Assembly (NCBI GenBank): GCA_036346405.1
Contig: CM070550.1
Coordinates: 13,426,115 to 13,490,114, forward strand
Reading direction: 5' to 3'
Source: Phyllostachys edulis
Lineage: Eukaryota; Streptophyta; Magnoliopsida; Poales; Poaceae
Length of the DNA: 64,000 bases
The notes beneath the pieces were generated by a model. It did not search any database. It had not been told where the DNA came from and saw only the letters and a list, made by a program, of their open reading frames with translations. The position numbers and the translations under genes were made by a program. Below, in pieces: positions 9,428 to 20,774 of the stretch (positions are counted from its first letter, which is position 1; each line of letters opens with the position of its first letter).

Positions 9428-12400
9428 CTACTCTAAAGTAGACTTTCCTTTGAAGTTCTGCACCGTTTCGACAAATATCTGGTGCTTCTCCACCCTGACC
9501 AATAGAAACGTGCAAGGAATTGAACTGATTAGCAGAACAGATCAAATGCTACCTTAGGTGATGAAGAGATATAAAGATGGTATTTCTATCTAGTTGAGCA
9601 GCCAAATTCAGATATAAATAAACAAACGCAAGTGAATATCCAATTATTTTGCTTGCAATATTTCAATGGAGAACTATTGTCATTACTTCACAACATTCAA
9701 CTATTCAAGATTAATCTAATTTTACTAATGTAAAACAATAATATTTTTTTTGGTTTAGTACCCACTCACACTTTATCTGCTTCATGATAAGTGTAGTTTG
9801 AAGCAGTGGCCAAAAGTTGACCACTATGGTTATATGCTATTGACGCCACACTGCCTGAATAGTTAGGAAACTGCAAAGGTAAAATGCTGATACTGTAAGG
9901 TTATGGACCCAAGAACAAGAAAAAGAAAAGTACAATTCTTGGTAATTAAATGACAGTGGAAAAAACTATCACAGACAAGGGCACAAAAGTCAACTTATAT
10001 GCTTAGTTGTTCAAGGCAGCATCAATCATGTAATACACGCAATCTTAATTCTTAAGTACAGAAGGTTAGCAAGTGTCCAATAATTTAGCAATCTTCTGAA
10101 AAATAATGAACAATCTTGACCACCCGGACATTTGCTCAAAATATACGACAAACCACCACCACTTCCAGTCTGCACAACACTGTGCTCTTATATTGGTAGT
10201 AAACATTTTAGCAACATCTGTCCTATACTCCTATGTGTAACATGGGAAATGATCTTTTGTAACTAATTCCACTTTATTTTTTGGAAACAAGGGCAAGAGC
10301 CCTCGTTTCATTGATAGAATAAGAGAATACAAACACCCACCCAAGATAGGCGAAGACACCTCAAAAACAAAACCAACCCAAGAAGGGTGCAGACACCTGC
10401 TGAACCACCGAAACAACTAAAACACCACCATTCCTAAGAAAATATATGCTTCTATTTGTGGAAGGCGGAAATAATCAATTAGTGAAGGGAGGATGAGACA
10501 AGATTTAGTAGGATGGCCTATGGGTAAGACATCTCACTAAATTTGACACGCCCACAAACAACTTCCTTTTAGATCAAGCAGTCTACAGTCAATATAACCA
10601 TTTTAGGAAGAAGAACCAGATATTACCTCAAACAGCTTCTTTTTTGATTGAGCATCCCAGGCAATGGCATATCCTTCATTATCTCCGGTAACAAAGGTTC
10701 TCTTGCTGCCAATCAGAATTCAGAAGCATATGTATTTAGCTTCACTTTGAGAAACATCATAGTAGGAATATCCAAACGTGCATAAAATTACAAAACGTAC
10801 CACGGATGAATCGCGATGCTATTTATGGGAACCAGGCTGGATCTTCCATCCCTGGATTTTGGATGACATCGGAAAACATATCTGCAAAAACACAAATATC
10901 TCAATTAGTTAGAAAGGATAATTGGTACTTCAGGTACCTCCACTTTGTTCTAGGACTCAACTTGGCTCCTTTACTTTAAAAATGTCAAAATTGATTCCCG
11001 TATCGCCAATTTTGGTTCAAAGTCGGTCCTTTCGTAAAAAGATGGACAGACTTATCTTCTTCAGTAGAGATTACACATAACATGATAGACATTTTGTGCC
11101 AAAAAAAAAAAGATATTACCCTTGTTGGTTTGAATTAAAATAAGTTTTAAGTGAACACAAATAGATACTTCCACAAGTTAATAGGAGAAGAAATATGAGA
11201 AAAGAGGTTTAACATGTCGATTACAATTTACACATGATCTCCATTCAAATAAGAAATGGTATTTTTTTCATCGCAATTTAGCGTTCCATCCATCATTTTA
11301 AATTATTTGTCTTCGGTTATATATAGTTAACAATGGAGAAAATAACAGAAAAAAGAAACCTAAAGAGCAGAAAAAAAAAGTACCAGAACTAACCCCATAT
11401 CACCATCTGTCCCACAATCAAAATACTTCAATGCAACAGCGCCATCCACAGATCCGGCAGCATAACCTGGGAAAAAGAATACGCAATCAATCAATAATAA
11501 AACTGTATACCTGTCATTCAAAACAGTTGTTTCAGATCAGCACAGAGCAATTACTTGTTTGCTTAAGTGTTCACTAAAACTAAAAGTGTATGTATTCAAC
11601 AGGCAGTCACTCAGGAACTATTTTAAAGTAAACCAAAGGAATCAAACCCAAATAATGATTCATTACAGAATCCCACCTTGAAAAGATATAACTAATTATC
11701 TTGATGAACTTTCATTTGTAAGAAAAATTGTACCAGTATTTTCTGGAAATAGTAACAAAAAGGACTCTAGACAAGGTTTTACTGGGGAACAACAAAGTTT
11801 TACAGGATGTTTATCAACAGTTATTATTATTATGGAAGTTGCCATCTTCTCTAGGAAAATTTGTTCTAGAAAGGCAGAACTACGAGCCTTCGATAGTATG
11901 AAGAAAAGGAGCAGTAAGTCTATTCCTAAAGGAAAGTAGAAAACATACCATTCCACTCTGGGGAAGCGTTCAGGCATCTTATATGATACTCCACAGGAGA
12001 ATTTTTTACTTTAACCGATTCTGTTAGATTCCTCATGTCGTAGAAGTAAACATCTCTCTCAACTGCGGCTAATATATACATGTCGCAGACTGAAAGTGAT
12101 GCCACATCCGAACTAAAGGTTATAGTGCTGTTAGGGCTTACATTTCTTGTGTGTGTATCCCAGAACAGTAGTTTCTTGTCAACGCTAGCTGTTACAACTT
12201 GACCTGAAAAGCATAAAACACAATATTAATAGTAAATGGCTAAATGCATGCTTTGATGGTTAAATTGCATAATTAATATTCAAGAAGCAAAGGTTGTCAT
12301 TTCTAATTATGAAAACTCGGTAAATAGATATTTGATGTCGATCAGTGATGCTGTAGTTACAACCACAAAACTATAATCTCAAACTAACCTAACCTTCTTC

Positions 12401-13774
12401 CCCAATGCCAATGTTCGAATTGGGTACTAAAAGGCCAGGTTCATCGTATCATTTCATGTTCAGTAAATGAGGACACATAGGCACTGTTTTGTAGAGTTAG
12501 AAGATGCACCAGGGAAAACATCCAAGAAATGAGACGACAAATCATCAAAATATGAGGCTATGTATTGTTCCTTACCAGTCATCTGGGAGAACTCAATGCA
12601 GGCAACCACATCGTCCTGCAGCCCCACTGTATCCTGAGCCCCTGAATGCAAGTCATACCTGAGAAATATTCTCCACAGCATAAAGACTAGGGCTTTGAAG
12701 TTACCCTATTAAAATAGAGAACACAGAATCGACATTGCATGTCAATGAAAATCAGCAGCACAACAAACTTTCCAGCCTCAATTTTGTTGCATATTTAAAT
12801 GCTAATGGAATTAAAACCAAGGCGACAGCTTATCTTAAAGATGTCATTATGAAAGAATCAATGCAAAAATCCAATCCAACAAGGCTAAATGTGACCACAC
12901 CTAAAACTCCAGCATACCTTATTTGCTCAGCGAAGCATTATCAGAGAAACATCACAATAAGCAACCAACTGTCGAAATAACTACACGCAACCGATATGTT
13001 TTCGGATGTTTAGGCTCTTGAATTTAGTACTTAGGAAGATACGAATTACTTATATCACAAACAATACATATAGAATTCATCAATGGAATTATGCTATCAG
13101 CGTATTAAGACTCATGCCAATGATGCCATCATGCACCCCACGACAATAAATAGGAATATGATCAGATAACTATCCACTTGGACCCGAATTCAGCATAAAA
13201 AGATCATCCAAGGACAGGAAACAATGTGCATATGAATTCAAGACACAAACCCACCACCGATTGCAACCATTTTTACGTTACCTTATTACAGATCCATCAG
13301 AACCGCCTGCGAGAGCCACAGACTCATCCTCGAAGCAGCAGTCGAGAAGCGCCGCCTCGGATTTCGCCTCCAACCGGAGCGTGGACGCGTCCGCATCATA
13401 CAGCCGCATCCCCTGCGGAACAAATCCCACGCAAAAACCCTATCAGGTATCTCCCCCGCGAGGACAAACTCCCCCAATTTCACCTCGGTGTAAACGCGTG
13501 GAAATCGGAAGCCGAAATGAGCTGAAACGGGCACGAGTACCGCAAATCCCCCCCCCCCACCCAAATAAATAAATTACAGAACCCCCACGAGCTCGACCAA
13601 ATCACAAGTAGCAACGAGCTCAAAATGGCGAAGTCGGCATAGATCACGAGGGGGAGAAAGAGATCTCACCGAATCCCAGGAGGAAACGACCAGATTGTTG
13701 GAGGACGGGGCAAATCTAAGCCTGGATACGGCGCCGGCGGCGGAGCCGCCGCCCGCCAGGCTTCGCCTCCCCAT
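9428..13774 (-). CDS. BUB3.3: Mitotic checkpoint protein BUB3.3 (WD40 repeat)
   Basis: This is a complete gene for a BUB3-family WD40 propeller, which in plants acts at kinetochores in the spindle assembly checkpoint. Nine exons join in phase with GT-AG introns: 13670-13774, 13282-13412, 12576-12658, 11949-12203, 11394-11466, 10801-10881, 10627-10705, 9770-9870 and 9428-9494. The product is 324 aa, the family length. It starts MGRRSLAGGGSAAGAVSRLR and continues FAPSSNNLVVSSWDS and GMRLYDADAS. WD motifs include GGSDGSVIRYDLHSG, KKLLFWDTHTRN, VYFYDMRNL, YAAGSVDGAVALKYF and GDNEGYAIAWDAQSKKK. The stretch FRCHPKSRDGRSSLVPINSI is a BUB3-specific landmark. The end is KVVEKHQIFVETVQNF. The start ATG at 13774 is the first in frame with the conserved N-terminus. 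BUB3.3 is favoured over BUB3.1/3.2 because of the N-terminus and the HPKSRDGR segment. Confidence 0.93.
10265..10435 (-). mobile_element. LINE-type 3' end fragment in BUB3.3 intron 7
   Basis: TTTTTTGGAAACAAGGGCAA, followed by GAGCCCTCGTTTCATTGATAG and a CCACC-rich tail, matches the stereotyped 3' end of grass LINE retrotransposons read from the far strand. It sits in the intron between exons 10627-10705 and 9770-9870. Identification rests on the recognised 3' wording only. Confidence 0.45.
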
Positions 13775-14290
13775 CGAGTCTCCGGAGCGGTGCGGGAGTG
13801 GGGGGTTTCGAGTTTTCCGCCGCTCCTTTTTTCCCGCCTACATTTTGGTGAACTCGTTCTGCCTCGTGGACCACAATTGAGTAGACAACTTGTGCTGAAT
13901 CTTTTGCATATATGGCCCCCCGCCGTTTTTTTCTCTCAAATTAGCCCTCTCTCACATAAAATTGTATTTTTAGACCCTCTCTCCCTCATTCCGCGGTCGG
14001 AGAGTGCGGAAGGTCACTTTCCGCGCACTAGAGAGGCACCAGAGCTGACCCAACGCGGGAAGAGCCACTTAACGTGGTGAGTGAGCGCGGTAAGTGGCCG
14101 GTTCCGCGGTTGTCGTCCATTCCCGCGGAGATTTACGCTGATCGCTCCCCTTCCACGCTTACCCACCGCGGTAAGAGAGGGAGAGGGGCTATATTTGCAA
14201 AAAAAAAAAATGGTACGGAGGTTATTTTTGCAAATACATGGTGTCAAAAGGCCAAATACGTGATGAATTCACTTGTGCTCGGCCCAGTTG
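13775..14290. other. BUB3.3 upstream region with inverted-repeat (MITE-like) DNA
   Basis: The gene's promoter should lie here, but no TATA box is obvious. From about 13905 to 14250 the two flanks read toward each other: TTTGCATATATGGCCCCC at the left and GGGGCTATATTTGCAAAAA near 14183-14208 at the right. Between them is a GC-rich core with CCGCGG palindromes. This looks like a small foldback element, but boundaries and target duplication were not resolved. Confidence 0.4.
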
Positions 14291-14524
14291 GGTCCCTAGG
14301 TTAGTTTCTGCTAATTTTGAAAATGTGTTGGTATGTCTTGAATTTAAATTCGTATCAGTGATTAGCCCAAACCCGTCACACACACACACAAAAAAAAACC
14401 GAAACCGAGTATGATTTTGTTGCCCCCTTAAAAAAAGTATGTTTTGCTGCCAAATTCAAAGTGCCCTTTCGAAGACCAAATTGTTAATAATCACATTTGA
14501 GTTCGATAACTGAGCTATGCTTAA

Positions 14525-15005
14525 GGCCTATTTGGTATGACTCTGCTCCAAGTTTTTACAGCTTCAACTTCACTTCACTCTTGGATCCATTCCTATGAGA
14601 AGTTGGAGCAATCTAAGGAGGTATTTGGTTAAAAAATTGACTCCAACTCTAGAAATGAGAATGATCGTTGTAAAAAGACTGCACTACCTTTGTTTTGTGA
14701 CTTGTAATCTTTTTTTATTGCTTAACTTATAACTGTTTAATAAGTTGATTTATGTCATGCTATGGTTTTTTTTGCCATGTTGTGTCTTGTTGTGCCATCT
14801 TTTCTGCCCACATTTGAATATTTTTCTTGAAAAAAATTAAGTACAACGTACATAAACATATAATGTTCATAACAAAAGTTCTAATTCAATAAGTATCTTC
14901 TCTAAAAAAACTCAATGAGTATCATAATAAAAATCCATAAGAGAGGCACAGAGACAGGAGATGTTGTTCATAATTCCCCTCATCTTTATTAATCAAAGCT
15001 ACTAT
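14525..15005. repeat. Decayed MITE / LINE-tail-like intergenic repeats
   Basis: GGCCTATTTGGTATGACTCTGCTCC and the following words about GGAGCAATC and ACTCCAACTC resemble the ends of a common grass MITE (compare 32325-32450 in the other orientation). CCCCTCATCTTTATTAATCAAAG near 14975 resembles a LINE 3' tail. No intact boundaries. Confidence 0.35.
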
Positions 15006-15130
15006 TACAGATCCGAAAACCACTACATCAAATGGCAACAACTAAATGAAAAGAAAAAACATGATGTATCTCATCGAGCAAGCTTTACCAAATATTCTCA
15101 CGCATCTACACTGACAATTAACAAAAATAT

Positions 15131-16096
15131 TCTCTACTTCATCGAACTCATATGTACATCACTAATATTTCTTTGGGTTACAATGTCGCAGACTCTCTGG
15201 TCAAGCCTTCGAGTTTTCAGAGGATCTGGTATCTGTACGGGAAATAACGGAAAGATGAGATGCTGGTCTGAACTTTGAACATATATGCACCTTTTATTTC
15301 TCCCTTGTAAATTCCCAAAATGGATATGGAGCATAGTGGCCCAACTGTAGGGGAAAAAATCATCTAATGAACCTGGGAAAGTATATGCCAGGAGAACATG
15401 GGAAAGAGTATGCAGTTGACATGAGTAACTTGGCCCAAGATAAAGAGTATGCAGTTGTCATGTTTCCGCTTTAACTACAAACAAAAACATTGTTGTTAGA
15501 TTTAATGTGAGAGAAGTAACAGATTGCATTAAGATAACTTAGTATACTTTCAAAAGGCATTCAAAATTTAATATTACTGAATGAAAGTTGTCCAAAGTGT
15601 TCTGTTACTGCAACAAGATTCCAGCGTCTTAAGAATATCAATAGATGGTCACAAGTCAAAGTATTCTATTACAGTAAACACAGAAGTCTTAGAGCTAAAG
15701 AATTATAGCATGAGAGATCCCAGCTAAGGGGGAAGAGAACCATACAAGAACAAACTTCTGAATTCACCAATTTTTCCTCGACCACATCAAAAACCACCAC
15801 CCCCATCCACCCCAGCTTCCTCGTTACCAAATCTACAAATGATGCGCTTGAATTGCTAAAATTGAGCAATTGTAAACGAACCCCCATCTACCCTCGTCAT
15901 GAAGCGGACGGGACCACCGCGTTCTAAGCATCCATCCAATCAAGAATCGAAGAATCAACAGAGCTCCTCCATAAGCCCCTAACTCACCAAAGATCTCGAC
16001 GACGATCGCCTCAGTCATCTCGCCACACCACTGCTTATCACGCCAATCTGGTGGTACTCGCCCGGCGGCAAGAACGGCAGCCTCCGACGACGACAT
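15131..16096 (-). CDS. Unrecognised candidate gene, fragmentary (low confidence)
   Basis: I do not recognise this. On the minus strand an ATG at 16096 opens MSSSEAAVLAAGRVPPDWRD and continues to EAIVVEIFG, where a good donor GTGAGT follows. A separate segment ending at a TAG near 15134 reads IPDPLKTRRLDQRVCDIVTQ after an acceptor-like TTTCCCGTACAG (about 15230). A third possible exon after CCCCTACAG near 15345 reads LGHYAPYPFWEFTR. The start (DWRD...EIFGELG) is faintly F-box-like, but I would not assign it. The three pieces may belong to one gene or be unrelated. A large LTR begins 54 bp upstream of the ATG, so any promoter is displaced. Confidence 0.25.
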
Positions 16097-16149
16097 CAGC
16101 CTCAGTCATCTCGCCATCAGAATTTGTTATGGCGAATCGGTGGTACTCG
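16010..16149. repeat. About 93-bp imperfect tandem duplication at the LTR junction
   Basis: CCTCAGTCATCTCGCCA recurs at about 16010 and 16103, and each copy leads to a GGTGGTACTCG (16053 and 16141). The second copy ends exactly where the LTR begins at 16150, and its middle has diverged (CACCACTGCTTATCACG against TCAGAATTTGTTATGGCG). Confidence 0.6.
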
Positions 16150-16434
16150 TGTAACACCCTAAATTTTCTGAGCCCATTTTTGATATTTTCAAAATAAAAA
16201 GAACCATTTGGTTTTATTGAAGCCCTAAAGCTTAACTTAATATTTTCAGAATTTGAGTGTTTAAAATGACTAAGTCAAACTTCACCTAATCCCAAAAGTT
16301 GGTTTATTTGGTGTTGATCGAGCTCTAGAGGAAGAGCTATCTCTCCCTTTTCTCTATTAGTTCTGCTCTTCCTCTAAGCTAGCTCTTGTGCCCATATCTC
16401 CTTTCCTTCATTTTGCTTGGACAATCTCTTATGT

Positions 16435-17420
16435 CCAGACCTTCTCAGTGTCTAGACCTCTTCTGTGTCTGGACCTCCCTTGCGCCTAGACCTCTTTGGT
16501 TCAGACCTCTCTCCTTGTTCAAGACCTCCCCTCGTGTCTTTTGCTTGAATTTCCTTTAGTCCAGACCTCTTTGTTGGTTTGAATCTCTATGTTGTTTAGA
16601 CCTCCTTTTGGTCCAAACCTCCTTCTCTGTTTAGACCTCCTTTTCTGATTAAACCTTCTTTCGGTTTTGACCTCCTCTTTGAGTCACGACCACCCCGTGG
16701 CATCCTAGCTTGGGTTTGTGTTTCAAACATCTTTGATTTCTTAAATTCAATTTGAGTTGAATTTCTCCTTTCTGAAACTCTCCTGTTTAATTTTCTGTCC
16801 TCCCTTGTGTTCATTTGAACCTCCCTGTGTCCTTTTGGACCTCCCCGGGTCCGTTAGGACCTCCTTGGCCCTTCTTTTTGGCCGTCAGGACCTCCTCGGG
16901 TTCATCATGACATCCAAGACCTCCTTTGATCTCAATCTTGACCGTTGAGACCTCCCATGTGTTGGTCTTGACCGTCGAGATCTCCTTTGGTTCTAACTTG
17001 ACCGTTGAGACCTTCCCTGTGTTGGTCTTGACCGTCGAGATCTCCCTTGTTGCATCTTGACCGTTGAGACCTCCCCCATGTTGGTCTTGACCGTCAAGAT
17101 CTTCTTTAGCTCCATCTTGACCATTGAGACCTCCCATGTGTTAGTCTTGACCGTCGAGATCTCCTTTGATCTCCTCTTGACCGTCGAGATCTCCTTTGAG
17201 TTCATCCTGATCCAAGATCTCCTTTGGACCATCTTCTATGGATCTCCTCCATTGGATCCCTCTTCCTTTGAAATCCCTTCGCCCAGACCTCCCTTCATTT
17301 GGATCTGACGGTCCAGACCTCCCTTTGTTTGGATCTGATGGTCCAGACCTCCCTTCGTTTGGATCTGAGGGCCCAGACCTCCCCGTGGGTTAAACCTTCT
17401 TTCAGTCTAAGACCTCCTCG
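16435..17420. repeat. Degenerate AGACCTCC / CTTGACCGTYGAGATCTCC tandem array
   Basis: Dozens of copies of (A)GACCTCC appear at irregular 15-35 bp spacing. The core 16920-17215 is a higher-order array in which TCTTGACCGTCGAGATCTCC and TTGACCGTTGAGACCTCCC alternate about every 30 bp. Related AGACCTCC-rich patches recur at 17575-17830, 18470-18780 and 20480-20772 of the same LTR. Translation gives repetitive peptides on either strand, which I treat as a by-product of the array. Confidence 0.9.
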
Positions 17421-17936
17421 CGCGGCTCAGCTCCGCGCCTTTGTTTGAAACCGTCCAATCTGCATTGGACGGCCTGATCTTGTGGCACGTTCGGCTAGTC
17501 CGAACGTCCCATCCTTTTGAGCCACCCGATCTGAATCAGACGACTCTGTTGCACTGAGCCTTTCCCTTTGCCCTTTCTGACCTCCTTCTCTTCAGGACCC
17601 CCTTGTCCTCCCGACCCCTCAGTCTTTTCGTAAAGACCACCCTTGTGGGTCAAGACCTCCTTGCCTACAGGACCCCTTTATCCTTTGGACCTCCCTGTCC
17701 AGTGGACCTCCTCTATGGTTTTTGCAAAGACCACCCTCCGTGGTCTCCTTGCGAAGGCCACCCCTTGTGGTCTTTTTGCAAAGACCACCCCTGCGGGTCA
17801 TGACCTCCCATTGGGCCATGACCACTCCTCTTTGATCAGACTGTTTTCCAAGTTGACTCGTTCCACTTGACAGTCTTGCTTACCCTCATCCTTATCCGCC
17901 ACCTAAGCCTTTGTGCATTTAATGCCACTTGAGCCG

Positions 17937-17944
17937 TATAAAAT
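17937..17944 (+). promoter_or_regulatory. LTR TATA box
   Basis: TATAAAAT after CACTTGAGCCG, followed about 60-100 bp later by pyrimidine-rich leader sequence, is the probable core promoter of the long LTR. Confidence 0.5.
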
Positions 17945-20774
17945 ACAGTCACTTACATGGCCCTTTGCTTTCTCTCCTTGTCTCCTCACCTCACAGTCCT
18001 TTTTGCCCTCCCCTTTCACCGGTTGGCCTTATTCTGTCCTGTTCTCTCTAGCCAGCTGGCCATACCTTGTCTTGTCCTTCAACTACCTTTGACCCATGTG
18101 TCACTGAGTCTCAGTGAAACTTTCCTTCTCTTTCTTCACCGGCTATTAATAGCCTGACCAGCCCTTCTTCCTCACCCTTGGCCACATACACTTCCCTCGC
18201 TCTTGCCCAGCTTTCTCCTTGCTTGGAGTTTTATCTAGAAGGCAATTGGAAATCACGCCATTGCCTCCTCATCGCCAAGAAGACCACTGGAGGTTGCGTT
18301 GCCACCTCGCCGCCGAAGGAGCTCACCGGAGCGCCAGCGCCAGCGCCGCCTTCAATCGTTGCCACTATCTCTTGACCTCCTCTTTTACCTCCCTCTTGGC
18401 CTTGGTAAGTTCCCTCATGCCTTGTTCTTTCTTCAATTCCTACGACCCCACTGTGTAGTCGTATCTTTCCCAGACCTCCTCAGGACCTCCCTGGTCTTTT
18501 TGCAGAGATGACCCTCTCAGTCCCTTTGCAAAGACGACCCTCTTGGGTCCTTCTCTGGACCTTTCCCTTTCAAAGACCTCCCATGACCTCCTCGGAATAT
18601 CCCCCCAGGACGTCCCTTGAGCCTCTCAGAACCTCCCTTCTGGTCTTTTGCAAAGACCACCTGCTTTGATCTTTTGCAAAGACCACCCTCTCGGTCTTTG
18701 CTGGTCTCTTTGCAAAAGACCACCCACTTTGGTCTTTCGCAACGACCACCCTTTCCCGTGGACCTCCCCTTACCCATGGGGCCTCCTCCTGAGAGCCCTT
18801 TTTTCAGTTCTTCTAGTTCTGTTCTTTGCTATTTGGGTTTGTTTGGAGTTCATTTGGATCTTATTGGCTGTTATTTGATTTTGCTTTGCTTTGTCTCGTG
18901 TAGATTGCGACTCTTCGGGGAGCCCGAGTTCTCCCAATTAGTTCCTCAAGCTTTCGGACCAGACAAGTTACACTCTTGATCATATTGCACCCAATATCTC
19001 AAACTATTTAAGTTCTGTTTCAAAGATTATTGCATGCTTATTTATGCTAAGTATTTCAATACCTATTTTAAATTCATAGCTGTGTCTAATCCTTTGTATG
19101 GCCATTATTAATATTGATTCCACTCTGTTGTCACCCTAGTTAAAATCTGGTTGATGCAATAGTGTGAACCAGGATCTCTTGAAAAATGTATGCTTAGTCA
19201 TGTTTAGACCAAAATCTTGTTTTGGGAGTTTTACTGCCAAAAGACCAATGTTGTCTAAATGTTTTAATCCATGACATGGGGTTGTCGTGGTAATTTGCAT
19301 ATGTGTTTTGAAAAGCAAAGAAAAAGAAAATTTGGTTTGGACTTGGGTGAATTGGTTGCTTGGATGGTGCATGTTTATGCACGGGCTCAAGCTGGGTAGG
19401 CTTGAGGCCCAGGGTTTTGTGGTAGTCACCTAGGTCAATTAAGGACCGGTCTTTGAGTGTATTTTGCCATGCCACACCGTGCAACCATATGTCCAGGATG
19501 GGGTGGACCTGGCCAATTAATTTGTAGAGTTCCATTGCAGTTGATCATGTTGGTATGTGGGAGGTCTTTTATGGCCGTCTTTCATGACTATGTTTTTCCA
19601 CCTAGCGCAAGAGAGGGCCCTTGACCTCCGCGGAGTCGCTATCTGGAGGGTGGAGCGAAACCTTAACAAGGGTGGACTGCGGTGGAATGATGCATTGTAA
19701 AGGCCTTGTCATAAGCTCTAGACCACTTACCTTCGGAAGTGAGTGGTGGCATTGCCAGTCGCCAAACAAACTAGAGTAATCATGTCATGTGGGTAAAGTT
19801 GTACACCTCTGTAGAGTGAAAATCTATTCGAATAGCCGAGTCCATGGTCAAGGACATGCTAGCAAAGCTGCTCCTAGTTAGATGTTGGTTTTGATTTCAA
19901 AAGGTGTTATTAAACTGTTTTGGATCTCTATCAAAATGGGTTTTGGGCGAGAGAGCCTTGTGACAGGAGAGTATCCTTCACCACTTGTTGATGAATGTTA
20001 TCCAACTGAAAACTGAAATTTAGAAAATGAATTTTAATTATTGTTATCTGCCTTGGAACTTAGTACTTGTATTTGAAATAAACTTGGCTTTATGTAAATC
20101 AACCATATTATGCCTTCCTTTGAGATATCCATTTATGCATGTCATTCTGTTATTCGACGGGTGTAACTTGCGAGCACGGTTGTTGTGCTCACTCTTGCTT
20201 GATAACTGTTTTCAGCAGGAAAGAAAGCTTTGAGGAGATCTTCGCAGTGGACCTAGAGGTCCTGGCCGACTAGGATGCGCCCTCCAGCCGAATGCCTGTG
20301 GTGTATCGGGTGGTCTATTGATTTGTCTTCCGCTATACTTTATCTTGTTGGCTGTTAAGCCCCCCCCCCTTGTAATCAACTCTGTTGTTAATAAAGCTGG
20401 CGATTGATGTATGTTACCACTTTTGTATGATGTGAAGAGCTAGCTATTGATCCTTGGGACTAGCTCGGTCCACACTGAGGACTTGGGACCTCTCCAGGCC
20501 CCACGACCTCCTCGGGCTTGGTCTCTCGACCTCCCCCGAGCTAGGTCGTGGCACTTGGGGACATCCCGTGCCTCACGACCTCCCTAGGACCTCTTAGGTG
20601 GTCTTGCCAGACCTCTTGAGTGGTCTGTAAGACCTCTCGGGTGATCTTGAAAGACCTCCCGAGTGGTCTGATGGACCCCTTGGGTGGTCCTGGAGGTCCC
20701 CTTGAGCGATCCTACTGGACCTCCTAGGAGGTCCTGGTGGACTTTCCAAGTGGTCTTGGAGGACCCCTCGGGTG

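Larger units (their letters stand above)
16150..20774 (+). mobile_element. Very long gypsy-type LTR (probably solo), rich in AGACCTCC repeats
   Basis: It starts TGTAACACCCTAAATTTTC, the usual start of long-LTR gypsy elements in grasses. A TATAAAAT box lies at 17937. The distal part shares landmarks with the solo LTR at 44043-47221: GGATGCG followed by CTCCA at 20275, GAGCTAGCTATTGATC at 20438 and CACACTGAGG at 20472. No gag or pol sequence follows, so it is most likely a solo LTR. Its right end is obscured by the Copia insertion at 20775; a short remnant may continue just after 31970. Length over 4.6 kb is unusual even for Tekay/Del-like LTRs, mainly because of the repeat arrays. The clade assignment is inference. 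Confidence 0.65.

Noticed and set aside
16811..17308. Repetitive peptides (STVKTNTWEVSTVK type) on both strands
   Set aside because: They are direct translations of the AGACCTCC/TTGACCGT DNA array. The DNA repeat is the real feature.
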